Part shown: positions 11,037-22,799 of the stretch, in pieces
How the letters are laid out: every line of letters starts with the position of its first letter
How positions within the stretch are numbered: position 1 is the stretch's first letter
From: Epiperipatus broadwayi
Lineage: Eukaryota > Onychophora > Udeonychophora > Euonychophora > Peripatidae
Length of the DNA stretch: 64,000 bases
Reading direction: 5' to 3'
NCBI GenBank assembly: GCA_028023455.1
Contig: JAQFVV010000346.1
Location: 1 to 64,000, forward strand
Program-made: the position numbers and the translations under genes
Notes under the pieces: generated by a model
The model's database searches: none
Told to the model about the DNA's origin: nothing
What the model saw: only the letters and a program-made list of their open reading frames with translations

Positions 11037-11447
11037 AGCTTAAACGAAAGAATAAAGGTTCATAGAAGTAGAGTTAAAAATAGATATCTTAGTTCTGCTT
11101 TGTATGTCCATGAAAAAGATACAGGCCACACTATTGATTTTGATGAAGCTAAGTTTGTCTTCTTTAAGAGAAATGAAATCAAAAGAAGAATTAAAGAATC
11201 TTTATTATTGAAAATGTATTATTCTGAAGCAATTAATTTATTTAAGAGTTCTTTTAATATTAAGGGTGGATGGGAAGTGAATGGATTTGTGGGTAATGTT
11301 TAATATTATATATATTGTATAGTTTTTGTAGTTCTTTACACTTGAGAAGTCTGCTTATAGCAGTGAAACCTTTGGTAGTGTTTTAATATTATTTTTATGC
11401 TGGTCTGGTGGAATTTTGGATTTGGGGTAGTTTTGATTATATATTGA
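11037..11447 (+). pseudogene. Penelope-like element, GIY-YIG 3' end, inverted partner copy
   Basis: Begins inside the endonuclease domain (LNERIKVHRSRVKNRY) and continues through HEKDTGH to a C-terminus with the same ...GGWEVNGFVGNV ending as the minus copy. It then has the same 3' UTR, ending GGATTTGGGGTAGTTTTGATTA. Together with 10,283-10,700 it forms a ~410-bp inverted repeat separated by ~335 bp of sequence found only in the minus copy. The two 3' ends point outward. Differences between the copies are few, so the event is fairly recent. Confidence 0.85.
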
Positions 11448-11489
11448 CTAGTTTAGCTTTATGCTTGTAATGTTTATATATATATATAT

Positions 11490-12415
11490 GAAAAACAAAA
11501 AAAACACAAGTTAAAAAACTTGCTAATGCTTGTATTTATGATAACAGATGGCGTTCTACCAAAAACACCATCAAGCGTAGTTTTCTGTTTACATAAACGT
11601 CAGAACGAGCATTCACTATCTCTAACTTTAATTCCACTTTCAGATCATGATTTCAAGCTATTTGCTATCATCAGTGAAAGACAGAAATAAGAAACTAGAT
11701 CTAAACACAAACTCTGAGCATCTATGAAACAGTTTCTATTCAGCTTGCAAGCGTGAATCTTTTAGACACGTTAATGTCTTCAAACTCAGCATAGCAAGCC
11801 AGATAGCTACATGGGTCTGATCTCAGTTCAGCATCACCACATAGTAGAAGCCTCTGCAATATACATCATTGCAAGAAAGACCTCAAAGGTACATTTATAA
11901 AAAACAAAAAAAACACAAGTTAAAAAACTTGCTAACGCTTGTATTTATGATAACAGATAGCGTTCTACTAAAAACACCATCAAGCATAGTTTTCTGTTTA
12001 CATAAACGTCAGAGCAAGCATTCACTATCTCTAACTTTAATTCCACTTTCAGATCATGATTTCAAGCTATTTGCTATCATCAGTGAAAGACAGGAATAAG
12101 AAACTAGATCTAAACACAAACTCTGAGCATCTATGAAACAGTTTCTATTCAGCTTGCAAGCATGAATCTTTTAGACACGTTAATGTCTTCAAACTCAGCA
12201 TAGCAAGCCAGATAGCTACATGGGTCTGATACATAGATGCTTAGAGTTTGTGTTTAGATCTAGTTTCTTATTCCTGTCTTTCACTGACAATAGCAAATAG
12301 CTTGAAATCATGATCTGAAAGTGGAATTAAAGTTAGAGATAGTGAATGCATTCTCTGATGTTTATGTAAACGAAATACGCTTGACGGTGTTTTTGGTAGA
12401 ATGCCATCTGTTATC
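11490..12415 (+). repeat. Family-B PLE terminal repeat array: ~409-bp tandem plus inverted partial copy
   Basis: AACACAAGTTAAAAAACTTG at 11,499 recurs at 11,908, so the direct-repeat period is ~409 bp and the copies are nearly identical. At ~12,235 the sequence switches to a reverse-complement partial copy that runs to ~12,415. The array sits in a (TA)n tract on both sides. It is related to 2,630-3,139 but much younger. GAAACTAGATC is retained near 11,690 and 12,099 without a clear CTGATGA partner, so I do not call a ribozyme. Confidence 0.7.
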
Positions 12416-12439
12416 ATATATATATATATATTGTTAAGA

Positions 12440-12815
12440 ATTAAATCTTAATATAATAATTACTGTAGATAATTGAAATGTCTTTTAGTCCTGGAATAAA
12501 CATTTTTTTCAAAAAAAGGGGCCGTCGCCTGTCTTGCCTATTTATAGAAAGAAGCCTAAAATGCTTAAGATAGAAGATTAAATTTTAAATTAATCATGAA
12601 ATGTATTTCCAAATAATTTTTAAATTGATTGATATTATTGTTTGACATTTAGGAGATTTCTTTTAGTTTAAACTTTATCAACAAAGATTCAAATGATACA
12701 AACTATATATTACATCACTAGGTTAATTATATGAAAAGAGAATTGTCTTATAATATTATCAGAGGGCATTTACTTATAATAATCATTGCATTAACATTTA
12801 ATTTTGAACATTATG
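12440..12815. other. Intronic AT-rich sequence, nothing recognised
   Basis: No open frame, repeat or motif beyond base composition. Confidence 0.4.
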
Positions 12816-12827
12816 TATATAATTAGC

Positions 12828-13618
12828 CAACAAAACATCACATGATCACCATTTCCTATGCTTACACAAGCAGTTATCAACAATAGCAAATTCTCCATGC
12901 AGTAGTGCCACCCAGTGCAAGCCTTAATAATCAATGGATACAGAAGATTTGTGCATAAAATCCCCATATAGTGCCTATTCATCCAATACCCCCAGACAAG
13001 GTTCTACCTTGTGGCTTTCATCAGTGACAAGCTTTGGATCTGAGAGCACTGCATCCAGATCTAAGGATCTAATGTAACCCTCCAGCAGCCACCTTTTATG
13101 TATTTAGCTAACTATAAAGATAGGAGCTCAAGATGAACACCTTAACATCTTCAACTCAAATTTTCTTGTATAGTCATATAGATTTAAATGCAGTTCAGCA
13201 TCTATACATATTGGTATCCTTGGTTTATCAAAGACTACAGTCACCATCATCTAGGCAGAAATGGTATAAAACCAACAAAACCTCATGTTCACCATTTTCT
13301 ATGCTTACACATTCTGCTATTAACAGTAACAAACTCTCCATATAGTAGTGCTCCAGTGCAAACCTTAGTAATCAATGGATGCAGGACAGTTAATAGTTAA
13401 CAAAATAGGAGAAAGGTACCTGCAGGAGGATTGCATTAGATCCTTAGATCTAGGTGCAATGCTTTCAGATCCAAAACTTCTCACTGATGAAAGCCACAAG
13501 CTAGAAACTGGTTTTGGGATATTGGATGAGTAGGCACTAGATGGGGATTTTATGCACAAATCTTCCTGCAACCATTGATTAGTAAAGCTTGCACTGGATG
13601 GCAATAATGTATGGAGAG
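12828..13618. repeat. Family-A PLE terminal repeat array (minus-oriented tandem plus inverted plus-strand copy)
   Basis: A full ~450-bp minus-oriented unit starts at ~12,828 (CACATGATCACCATTTC) and a second unit begins at ~13,280. Near 13,385-13,425 it switches to a plus-oriented partial copy ending GTATGGAGAG. TAATTAGC flanks both sides (12,820-12,827 and 13,619-13,626), a probable short target duplication. Decayed hammerhead cores lie on the minus strand at ~12,990-13,045 (GAAC for GAAA) and on the plus strand at 13,484-13,515. Confidence 0.7.
13466..13530 (+). ncRNA. Hammerhead ribozyme remnant, family A
   Basis: CTGATGA (13,484-13,490), stem II AGC/GCT and GAAAC (13,504-13,508) are intact, but the following CTAGTC has become CTGGTT, so the preferred cleavage triplet is altered. 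Stem I pairing (CCAA...TTGG) persists. Confidence 0.55.
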
Positions 13619-13689
13619 TAATTAGCACAGTAAAATCATTAATGTTATATAAAATAGAAAAATCATATAACATTATAATACTAGGCAAA

Positions 13690-15232
13690 AAATGTTTTAC
13701 TAAAATTCTTCCTCAACCATTCTTTCATCTATTAATAAATAGACCTTTTCAAGTGAAAATCAACAAGATAATACAACATATATATACAAAACAAAATAAC
13801 TTCATCATTCTCTTCAAAAAACAACTTCCTTTAACATCATAGGATGACTTCATGAGATTGATACCTTAGATTTAAGAAAATTTATTATCAGAATTTCATT
13901 TCTTTTTATATCAACTCTTTCATAAAAAAATGACCTGCATTGACAAATAATATTTTATGACCTGTATTCAATTCCTAAATATTCAAAGCTGAATTATGAT
14001 AACTCTTTCTTTAAGATTTAATTTACTTTGACCTATATAAATTTTGTGACAATTGCAAGGAATCTTATAAACTATACCAGGAATAGATTTGCTATCAAAT
14101 GACTATTTTGAATTATTTAATAATAAATTTAAATGAAGGCATTTCTTCCAGGCCACTTCATAAGTTTATAAACTGATTTATAAAAATAATTTTTATTGGG
14201 TAGTATGAATATGATCTGGAGGATATGCCTTGTTTGAATTAATTCTTAAATAGTTCAAAACAGTCACTGGATAGTAATAAATCTATTCCTGGTGTAGTTT
14301 ATAAGATTCTTTGCAATTATCATAAAATTTATTTAGTTCAAAGTAATAATCAGAAAATAATAAATTCTTTATAATAGCTATATAAATATCAATAAATATT
14401 TTTTATACATTAAAAGCCTTTTTCAGCACCTGATTTGGTGCCCTTTTCAAAATGTTAATAATCTATTTAATAAATAAAAAGGAAATCTCAATATCTCTAC
14501 AGCTTGCAAGAAAAACAGAAGTATATAATTGATAAATCGCTAGCCAAAAGATCTATGGACTGCAGGAAACACAAACATACATTAAACTCAATTACTTTTA
14601 AATGAAAAGGGACAGGTAATAAAAAACTACTATTCTCTGCCAAAAAATTTTACAATTAATAATATACTGTAAATAGATTATTAACATTTGAAAAGGGCAC
14701 CAAATCAGGTGCTGAAAAGTGTTTTAATGTATAAAAAATATTTATTGATATTTAAATAGCTGTTGTAAAGAATTTATTATTTTCTGATTATTATTTTATG
14801 GAAGAACAGCATAAAGATTTTTATTATTTTCCAATTTTGATGATATTGGTCGAAGTAATTGTCTTACTAAAAAAGTTAGTTCATAAGAATAGAGTTAAAA
14901 ATATATATCATAATGGAGCTTTGTACATTCATGAACTAAAAACAGATCATAAAATATTATTTGACAATGCAGAGGTTACTTTTATGAAAGAAATGAAATG
15001 AAAAGAAGAGTAAAAGAAATTGATGAAAAATTTTCTTGAATCTGAGGTCATCAATCTTAAGAAGACATCTTTTGATGTTGAAGAAAGTTGGTTTTTGAAG
15101 TTAATGATGGGATAATTATTTTGTTTTGTGTGTGTGCACATATATATGATGTATGTATCTTGTTGAATTTCACTTGAAAAAGCCTATTTGGTAATAGATG
15201 AAATCCTAGTTGTGGAATAATTTTAATAAAAT
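13690..15232. pseudogene. Penelope-like element remnants in inverted pair with internal foldback
   Basis: The minus strand of ~13,690-14,110 encodes a decayed GIY-YIG region (SIPGIVYKIPCNCHKIYIGQ around 14,020-14,085). The plus strand carries SIPGVVYKILCNYHKIY at ~14,270-14,330 and VHKNRVKNIYHNGALYIHE at ~14,880-14,940. Frames are broken in both. Between the two plus fragments a ~460-bp inverted repeat (arms ~14,335-14,470 and ~14,665-14,800, including GGGCACCAAATCAGGTGC) splits the element. This is an older, different PLE subfamily from the one at 10,283. Its RT is missing. Confidence 0.7.
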
Positions 15233-15239
15233 TTTATTT

Positions 15240-17260
15240 AGCTAGTATTGTACCGTTATATGATTTTCTATTTTATTTAATTTTTAATGTTTTATGAAAA
15301 TAATTTTTACAGGATGTTCAGATGAAAATATTTTGGTATGTGAAGTTTTTCATTTACAATTATTGAATTAGAAAGGTCTTGCTAGGACAGTAGGAAATCA
15401 AGGTTTAACTGCCTGAGACAAAAAGTAAAATTGTTAGTGCTAATGCATTCAAAACAGATTATATATATCTATTATGTACGTGTGTATATCATTAATAATA
15501 AAATGGGTAACATAAATTTAATTATAAGTTTTAATTATTTAAAATATAGTTATATGTGTGTTTGTTATGCATAAAAAGTACTACATTTAACAACTACGTC
15601 TGTTTTATCTTTCAACCTTTAAAAAAAAATCTGCTTAATAAATAAAATTGAAGTCTATTTTATTTTATGATTAATGATGTTAGGGTTTAAAATATAGCTA
15701 AAAATTGATGTCCTTTGAAACACTTAAATAATATTAGCAAAAAACTATGTTATTATATATTTATATGATCTATATTAATAATTACGTTGATGACGAAAAT
15801 AGATTCACTAAAATAGATTCATTCTTCGTGGAAATGTTGTTTCTGTGAAAAATCATCTTTATGAATAGAAAAGGCTATAAAGATTTCCTCAACTCAACAA
15901 ATCAGCTTCAAATGTTGCAATGAGTTGTTGTAGAAGCCATTATAAAAAAAACATAAAATTTACTCAAAAAAAGCTAAAACGAGAATTAGCATCTTTACTT
16001 CCACATACGTTGCATTGAAGAGAGAACAGATGTGGGGTTTTCAAATTAGAAATATAACACCTCCTACAAAGGCCACATCATGTGACAATAGAATTTTTGT
16101 TCTTTTGGAGGGAAAAATATTTTATATTCTTCTAACCAATAATGAAAATCTGAATTTTTCACTGAATACTGGATATCTGGGGGGGGTGGGTGCGAAATCA
16201 GTTTGTGATTTGTAAAAACACTATCACATTTGATTCAAAAACATGCCATATTCCACATAGTAATTGATTCAAGAAAATTCTACAAAGTCAATATGCCTAT
16301 CATAAAATAATTCTACAATGAAATCCATGGATTTATCCATTCCTTATGCAGATTGCAAACACAAATAATGCCAACTGTCGCAAACAAATTACAAAGAGAT
16401 CAATTTTGTCCTACATTTACTCATTTCACTGAGTAAATGCTTTCCATCAAAATTTGTTAGCTTTCTTCTGCAATTTTTTGCATAATTAAAGACATTAATA
16501 AGAATGACATTGAACTATTTTTGAAACCTAAAATGCAATTTCTTTCTTGTAAATTTGTGTAAATAAAACATTACTAAAAAATCTTTGCCAAAATTTTCAT
16601 ATATAAATAAATCCATTCCCATAAAAAACTGAATCCCAATGCCCATGGAAGAATCCATCATACATACTCAGTACAATAAAATAATCACCAGATGTCACCA
16701 AGATGCAGTTGTAGGTGATATCAAATATTTTTATGCATAATCTAAAATTCATAGGTTATACTAACAAAAAGAAATAAAGTGGACAAAATTTACATTATAT
16801 TAAGGTTAACACACTTTAAATTAAATGTTAAGAGATGTCAGCTACAATCATTATGAATAATCCATTTTTGCTACATTTAAAAAATTAACAAATTGTTCTG
16901 CAGTATATATGCATTCCAGGAATAACTCCATTCATCAGCTGCCTTTGAGAATTTCCAATAAGTCACATATATAACAATCAATTGGCTTTTTTAATACTTT
17001 AATATCAAAGGAAATTATTCATGAAAATTCATGTATCCTGCAGAAAAAACTGTCACTATTTTCATATTATAAATCAGGACTATTAAAAAAATGAATCATG
17101 CATGATGATTGGTGCTGATACCTATTCAAATTTATTTCCTTCTAATTTAAGGTGTGCTAACTTACTTTATTGTTGGATTTTTATAAGGTTTTCAATAATA
17201 TGATCTCTGTTTCTGACTTAATTAGAACATAGCCATTTGAAATAGGTTAATTTATAATAT
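15240..17260. other. Intronic sequence without recognised genes
   Basis: AT-rich. A plus-strand frame at 16,015-16,215 has no motif. There is a G-rich interruption at ~16,179. No element ends are recognised. Confidence 0.4.
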
Positions 17261-17264
17261 GAGA

Positions 17265-17375
17265 TTATTTTATTTATTTATTTTTTTAAGTGTCATAGCA
17301 TCGGCTGGGACATGAACCCGCAACCTGGGCAACTGCCTGCAAGTGCAAGGCAGTCACGCCGACCTCTCGACCACC
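17265..17375 (-). mobile_element. tRNA-derived SINE
   Basis: On the minus strand this reads as a tRNA-like head with an A box near TGGTCGAGAGG, a paired CTGCCT/AGGCAG arm and a B box GGTTCATGTCC (17,318-17,308). It continues to CCGATGCTATGACA and an A-rich (AAAT)n tail. The extended variable-arm region suggests derivation from a type II (Leu/Ser-like) tRNA. The same family occurs at 29,766-29,869. Confidence 0.8.
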
Positions 17376-17379
17376 AATG

Positions 17380-18470
17380 CAAGACAATAATTATTGTGAT
17401 AAATATTCCTCTTTTTTACAGTGTTAATTGCCATTACAGTATTAATATAAGCCAAGCCATTATTATATTTACATTGATTGTTGATAGAGCTCTAATGGAA
17501 AGAACATTATTTTTAATTTAGATGCCCATCACAGAGTAATTTGTTAATTTTTTTATATAGTATGGCATCTATAATAAAAATGTATTATGTACAGTAATTT
17601 AGAGCTGTTTCTTCTTCAAATTTATTTAGTGGATACAATTTTGATCCACACCCATTATCACTAAATGTATATAATTATCATTTTTGAGATCATAAACTAT
17701 TTTTAATGGTTAAAGTTTAAATACATAGTATCAGATTAGTATGCAGATGACTTTTGATTTGATAAAGCTGACAAATAAAATCGACTTTGTGAAGTTATTA
17801 CTAAAAACTTCAACTTACTAATATTATTAAATAATGCTTCCAAATTCTGTCAGAAAAAAAATATTAATGTGAAAAAATACTCATACAGAGTTTAAATATA
17901 AAATTTTAACAATATTCATCATACAGCAGCTGTCATTCATGGCTTCAAGTTGCTCTAAGATCAGCAATTTTTACATTATCGTAATGAATTAATGTCATTT
18001 AAAAGCTAAAAACATACCATAAGATGCTGCAATCTCTAGAATTATTTTACAAGTAAAAAATCAATAAAATTTAAATATTTAAAGCTATAACAATAGGAAA
18101 AGGAGGACTTTTCTAGGTGCTGATTGGTTGTTTCTCATTTTCAACAAAAGGGAGTGCTTGTCAATGATCTTGACACCTCTAAGTTCTATGTTTTTATTTC
18201 AAAATGAAAATGTATATTTTAGAGTATTTTTTGTATTTTTTTACATATTATAAATTATTTTGATAAAATATGCTGAAAATATAATTATTTTAGAAGAATA
18301 GTTAACGTTTTAGTAAAAATTATAATATGAATGTAAATTGAGAAAGAAATCATTATATTTCATGATCAGTTTGCTGAGAATATTAATTTTTTGTTTTGAA
18401 TGCTATTACTTTTTAGTTTATTATATATTCATTTTATGTAATAAATCAAATCTCTAATATATGATTATTT
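17380..18470. other. Intronic sequence, nothing recognised
   Basis: AT-rich with no persuasive frame; the first bases overlap a spurious frame running out of the SINE. Confidence 0.4.
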
Positions 18471-18475
18471 CTCTC

Positions 18476-18830
18476 TTCATCTATATCTGATAGCATTCAG
18501 ATTACAGCTACAGTTGTGTTTTTTCTCATGATTCAGAAAGATGGATGAATTAGATGCTTCAGGCTTAATCTTAGATTTCTTATACATTAATGAGTGTTGA
18601 GTCATTCTGGTTCTATGATTTGCTCTGGTTTCCCCATATGGGCCCTTATGTATATTATGGGGAAACCAGGGTAATTCTTAGAACCAGAATGACTCAACAC
18701 TCATTAATGTATAAAAAATCTAAAATTAAGCCTGAAGCATCTAATTCATTCATCTTTCTGAATTGTGAGAGAAAACACAACCATAGCTGTAATCTGAATG
18801 TTATCAGATGTATGTGAAGAGAGAGATGAT
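18476..18830. repeat. Foldback repeat carrying a PLE GIY-YIG fragment
   Basis: The arms ~18,479-18,648 and ~18,655-18,828 are close reverse complements almost back to back (ACTCAACACTCATTAATGTA matches its inverse near 18,590). The plus strand encodes MGPYVYYGET..R...H...KKS, a typical PLE YYGE-type GIY-YIG start, followed by decayed sequence. The loop is under 10 bp, so as single-stranded RNA or DNA this would form a ~170-bp hairpin. Confidence 0.7.
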
Positions 18831-19529
18831 TACAAATGCAAAATATTAAAGGTTTGGTTCATTCCACAAAATGAATAGGTAAAGTAATAATATGCAAATC
18901 AGTAAAAAATTGATGTTCTTAGCAGACTGTCCATGAATATGATGTGAAAATGTTGAAAGCATACATGGTACAATAAATATTATTTAAACTTTATATTTAA
19001 ACTCTGTATGAGTATTATTTTACATAGATATTATTGAAATAATTTATCAATAAATTTAGTGCTATACCTACCACATCTGGGTAACAAAATACTAAAATAA
19101 TGGAGAAAACATTCAGTGATGAACAAGCAACCATTGTGTTTCTTGATTGTGATGAACTAATTAAATTGATTGCCAATTGCTTCTGGCTTATCTCAAATGG
19201 ATCAAAACCATGAAACATTGTATAGTTCAATCTAATCAGACTGTATGAGACAAAAAAAATGACATCTATATGATAAATAGTTGAAAAATATTATTACCAT
19301 TGTGCAAATAATCAATAAAAAGAAAAAATACAAAGATCAAGCTTTTTTCATATAATTATGTAATACTCAGAGAACTTGAGTTAGCAAGTTAATGTGAAAA
19401 GGTATGCCAAAACAAAATTAGATTAATAGCACTAAGCTACCCTTTGTCAAATTTTCATCAGAATCATAGTGCAGAATAATACCACCCAGTTGATAGTCCA
19501 AATATATAGTGGTTGGAAAATATGTCAAT

Positions 19530-20270
19530 TTGTCCCTGAATGCAAATTATATGTTCCATTTCTTTGATAGTGGGATGCAAGAGTCTTTTCTGTTAATCGA
19601 ATGCAGGTCCCCTGCAATTGCCCATGCTTCTTTAAACTTTCTTTTTCTATCATCCCTCTCTGTGCATATTGTTTTAACATTAAAGGTAGAAAAGATGTGA
19701 CCAGTAGCCATCTTGTGTCCAATAAAAATTGATTTGTGTTTGTGACTTGATTTTGCTTTTTTATATAGATAGGTGTACTGGGCGATTCTCGACCTCTTAG
19801 GCCAAGGTTCACCATAGTATACCACACTGCAAATGAGGGGAGAGAATATCTTATATATGATTTGGGGGGTGTGTTCAAATAGTTTTATCCTTGGTGTTGT
19901 TTAGAAGATTGTTGTAAAGGGAGGCAATCTAAATTTTACTCTAAAAGCATCTGCACAAGCTTTTCCAGAGTTTTATTGAAATGTGAGGGATGTATAAAAG
20001 GCTGAGCCATGATTTGGCCAGGTTGTTATTATTGGGAAGTTTGTTAATTTTTTTGTAGAATTTTTCTATTATTTTAATTAATGTAGTATAATTATATCCA
20101 ATGTCTGTTAAGTCTTTGATATATAATTCGATGTTAGTTTTTCTGTCCACCTCGTATTTATATAATTTTCTGCGAAAAAAGTAGCCAAACGTTTTAATAA
20201 AAAATAACAAAATGATGTTTTTAATATGTTCATTCAAACCCAAATGTCTGGTAATGCTTTATTACATATT
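19530..20270 (-). pseudogene. Penelope-like element remnant (RT C-terminus plus GIY-YIG)
   Basis: Two adjacent minus-strand frames. 19,547-19,825 encodes VYYGEPWPKRSRIAQYTYLY, then KMATGH and DDRKRKFKEAW and INRKDSCIPLSKKW, which is the classic end of a PLE GIY-YIG domain (R..RK.KEA...INR..G..LS..W). 19,941-20,243 encodes SWLSLLYIPHISIKLWKSL, matching the PLE linker L.YI.G.S..L. Frames are interrupted between them. The subfamily differs from the 10,283 and 13,690 elements. Confidence 0.75.
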
Positions 20271-20279
20271 ATCAATACG

Positions 20280-21255
20280 TTAGATAATGGAATAATGGAC
20301 GTATTGAGTTCTTTAATCAAACTTTGCAATCCTCTCAGATAGTTACATTTTTTTAAAATACTTTTTTAAAAGATTCAACTCTGTAATAATTTTATTTATT
20401 CATTTTACCTACATTTGCTATAAACTGATAGTATATGCACCAACAATAGTCAGAGAATTGATTTTAATATTACAAAATGCCTAAAGGAAACTGTTTAAGC
20501 GTCAGACATTATTATTCCTACAAAGAATTTCAACTGAAATTATCTAGCACTCCTATAAATCTCACACCTGACTTAAATAGATCTACGATTTCTCTTATCA
20601 TTATATTATAATGAAAGTAAATGAAGTTATAGCTTTGCTAATTAACAAGAATAATATAATTCTCAGAAATTTTGTCTTCTCAACACAAATCTGTTCTGCG
20701 TAACCTTTTCCAATGATAAGCTTTTACAATTTATAGTTTTCATAATATAATGCACTTGCCTCCCAAACAATATCTCTCTATTAACACTATCTAAATTTTA
20801 TCTTTGTAAATATTTTTACTACATGTCTTGGATTCTTTCCTGCTATATCTAAATCCGATTTTAAAAATAATTAATATGACGTGTAAAGATTTGATATATC
20901 AACAACTCATCAAATTAAGATGGAATGCTAATATTCAACTCATATTTCAATTTTTAAACTTGAAAAAGTTGTATATATCACCAAAATGATCCTTTATGAA
21001 CTTTATAATTTCTTTGAAATTAGGAAGATTATATGACATCCAGAATTCATCAGCTAATTTATTCTCCCACTTCTGGAAATAAAAATCTGGTTTCAATATC
21101 TTATGTATCAGTATGAAGTAAAAGGTAAGTAGAATTAATTTATTCATATCAAAGAAATGCCAGAGATGGGGAAAACCAGAATGATAATCTTTTAGAATCT
21201 TTGCATTTTAAAATAACATTGCTATTAGAACACTGGTGTTTGAATTTGAAATTTT
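20280..21255. other. Intronic sequence with a weak retroelement-like frame
   Basis: A minus-strand frame at 20,947-21,147 (FYFQKWENKLADEFW) is faintly like a LINE connector (..KWE..LG...) but too short to assign. The rest shows nothing. Confidence 0.3.
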
Positions 21256-21262
21256 TCTTAAG

Positions 21263-21575
21263 TACTATGATTGTTGTTCTTAAATCTTTCTACTGCAATC
21301 TGACTGCTGGTTGTTCTCAATGTCTTTCTACTTTGCTTTAATTGCTTGGTTGCTTTTAAAGCCTTTTTATTAAGATCGTGATTGCTGGTTATTCTTTTTC
21401 TTTCTAATGTAGTATGACTGTTGAGTTGTTTTTCTACTGCAATGTGATTGTTAAGTTGTCTGAAGTCTTTCTAATTCTGGATTGCTCTTGGAGTCCTTCT
21501 ACTTTATTATGACTGCTGGTTATTCCTGAAATCTTTCTACCATATTGTTATTGCTGAATAGTTCTAGAAGCCTAA
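21263..21575. repeat. Degenerate ~37-bp minisatellite
   Basis: About eight diverged units with the pattern TGACTGCTGGTT.TTCT...TCTTTCTACTTTATTA repeat with a period near 37 bp. They are too diverged to be a recent expansion. No coding role is evident. Confidence 0.6.
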
Positions 21576-21799
21576 TTACATTGCATTTTTGAAAAGATTT
21601 AATGGAGCATGATTTTTCTGAGTATATAACATGATGAATCTGCTGTTGAGTATATTTCAAGAATTTTTCAAAGATTTCGTCTTCCATTCTAATAGCTTGG
21701 CTCAATCAATCTCATAAATGTGATAAAGTCCTTTCTATCTGTTTGTTTTGCTATATTATTTTATATAAATGCAATGATATTCATTTCTTTAACCATTTT

Positions 21800-22760
21800 A
21801 TTACAAATTTTATATGTAAAATGATATTTTGATTGGCCTACAGCCTTCTTCGGAGCTATAATGCATTACTAAATAAACAATATTAATAAAATAATATGAA
21901 ACAAATAAATAATAAAACAGAACATTAGAATGAATAAAATAAAGAAGAATAAAACAGAACACAGTATAAATAAAATTAAAATACAACAAAGTAAATAAAC
22001 CAAAGTGATTAAAATATATACAGAATATATACATATATATGTGGGTGTTCCTGTTTGTATGCATATTTATTAATAAAAAAAATTATATAAAAAGCAAGGT
22101 AGATTAAATATGTGATTAAAAAATAAATAAATAAAAATATTTTTTTTAAAAAAGAACAATATTATCTTTAAAAATAAGAAATATAATATCAATTTGAAAT
22201 TATAAGATTATTATTTTATAATTGATGTATTGTAAAATAAACAATAATAATTAGAGGATATTAAAAATTATAAGGGCTATATTAAACATATAAATTAATG
22301 AGTACTCATGAATGTGTATACAGATAAGAATATACATACATATTCTTTAAAAACCAGTCAACACTTGCACAATCCCAATATCAATAACAATCAACAATGT
22401 CAAACTGTTGTCAAGGCAACCTCCTTTTACCAATAAAGATGGAATCTCACTTTTATTTATGGTCCAATATATTTATGTAGACACTAATGATATATATATA
22501 TTTAATTAGTATTAATGTTTTATATTATTTTGTTTTTATTTGATTTATTTTGTTTGTATTTTTTGTACTTTAATTTTATTCCACTGTATTTTATTTTGCT
22601 TTATTTTTTTTTAATTTGTTAATTTTACTGTTTGTCTTATTATTTATTTGTTTCATATTGTTTTATTCATACTGTTTTATTTAATAATATATTATAGCTC
22701 TGAAGAAGACTGTAGAATGGTTGAAACATCAATTTATACATAAAAATTTGCAATAAACTG
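21800..22760. repeat. Large inverted repeat (arms ~220 bp) with SEED motif GAAGAAG ends
   Basis: GCTCTGAAGAAGACTGTAG at 22,697 on the plus strand is mirrored by GCTCCGAAGAAGGCTGTAG on the minus strand at 21,860-21,840. The A-rich 21,870-22,060 and T-rich 22,495-22,690 arms are reverse complements of the same sequence. The interior contains an inverted copy of the 3,717 repeat (22,350-22,491). This is probably a retroelement 3' end duplicated head to head; the family is uncertain. Confidence 0.55.
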
Positions 22761-22799
22761 CTTTAAAAAGGAGTATGATTGTATTGATCAACCTCAGTG

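Noticed and set aside
11640-11710. Possible hammerhead in family B (CATCAGTGAAAGACAG...GAAACTAGATC)
   Set aside because: GAAAC and the CTAG block are present, but CTGATGA cannot be placed and the cleavage triplet is not clear; probably a degenerate relative only.
13365-13688. 107-codon minus-strand frame (similar phrases recur at 24,683-24,943)
   Set aside because: The recurring phrase LVSSLWLS comes from the ribozyme region of the non-coding family-A repeat, not from a protein.
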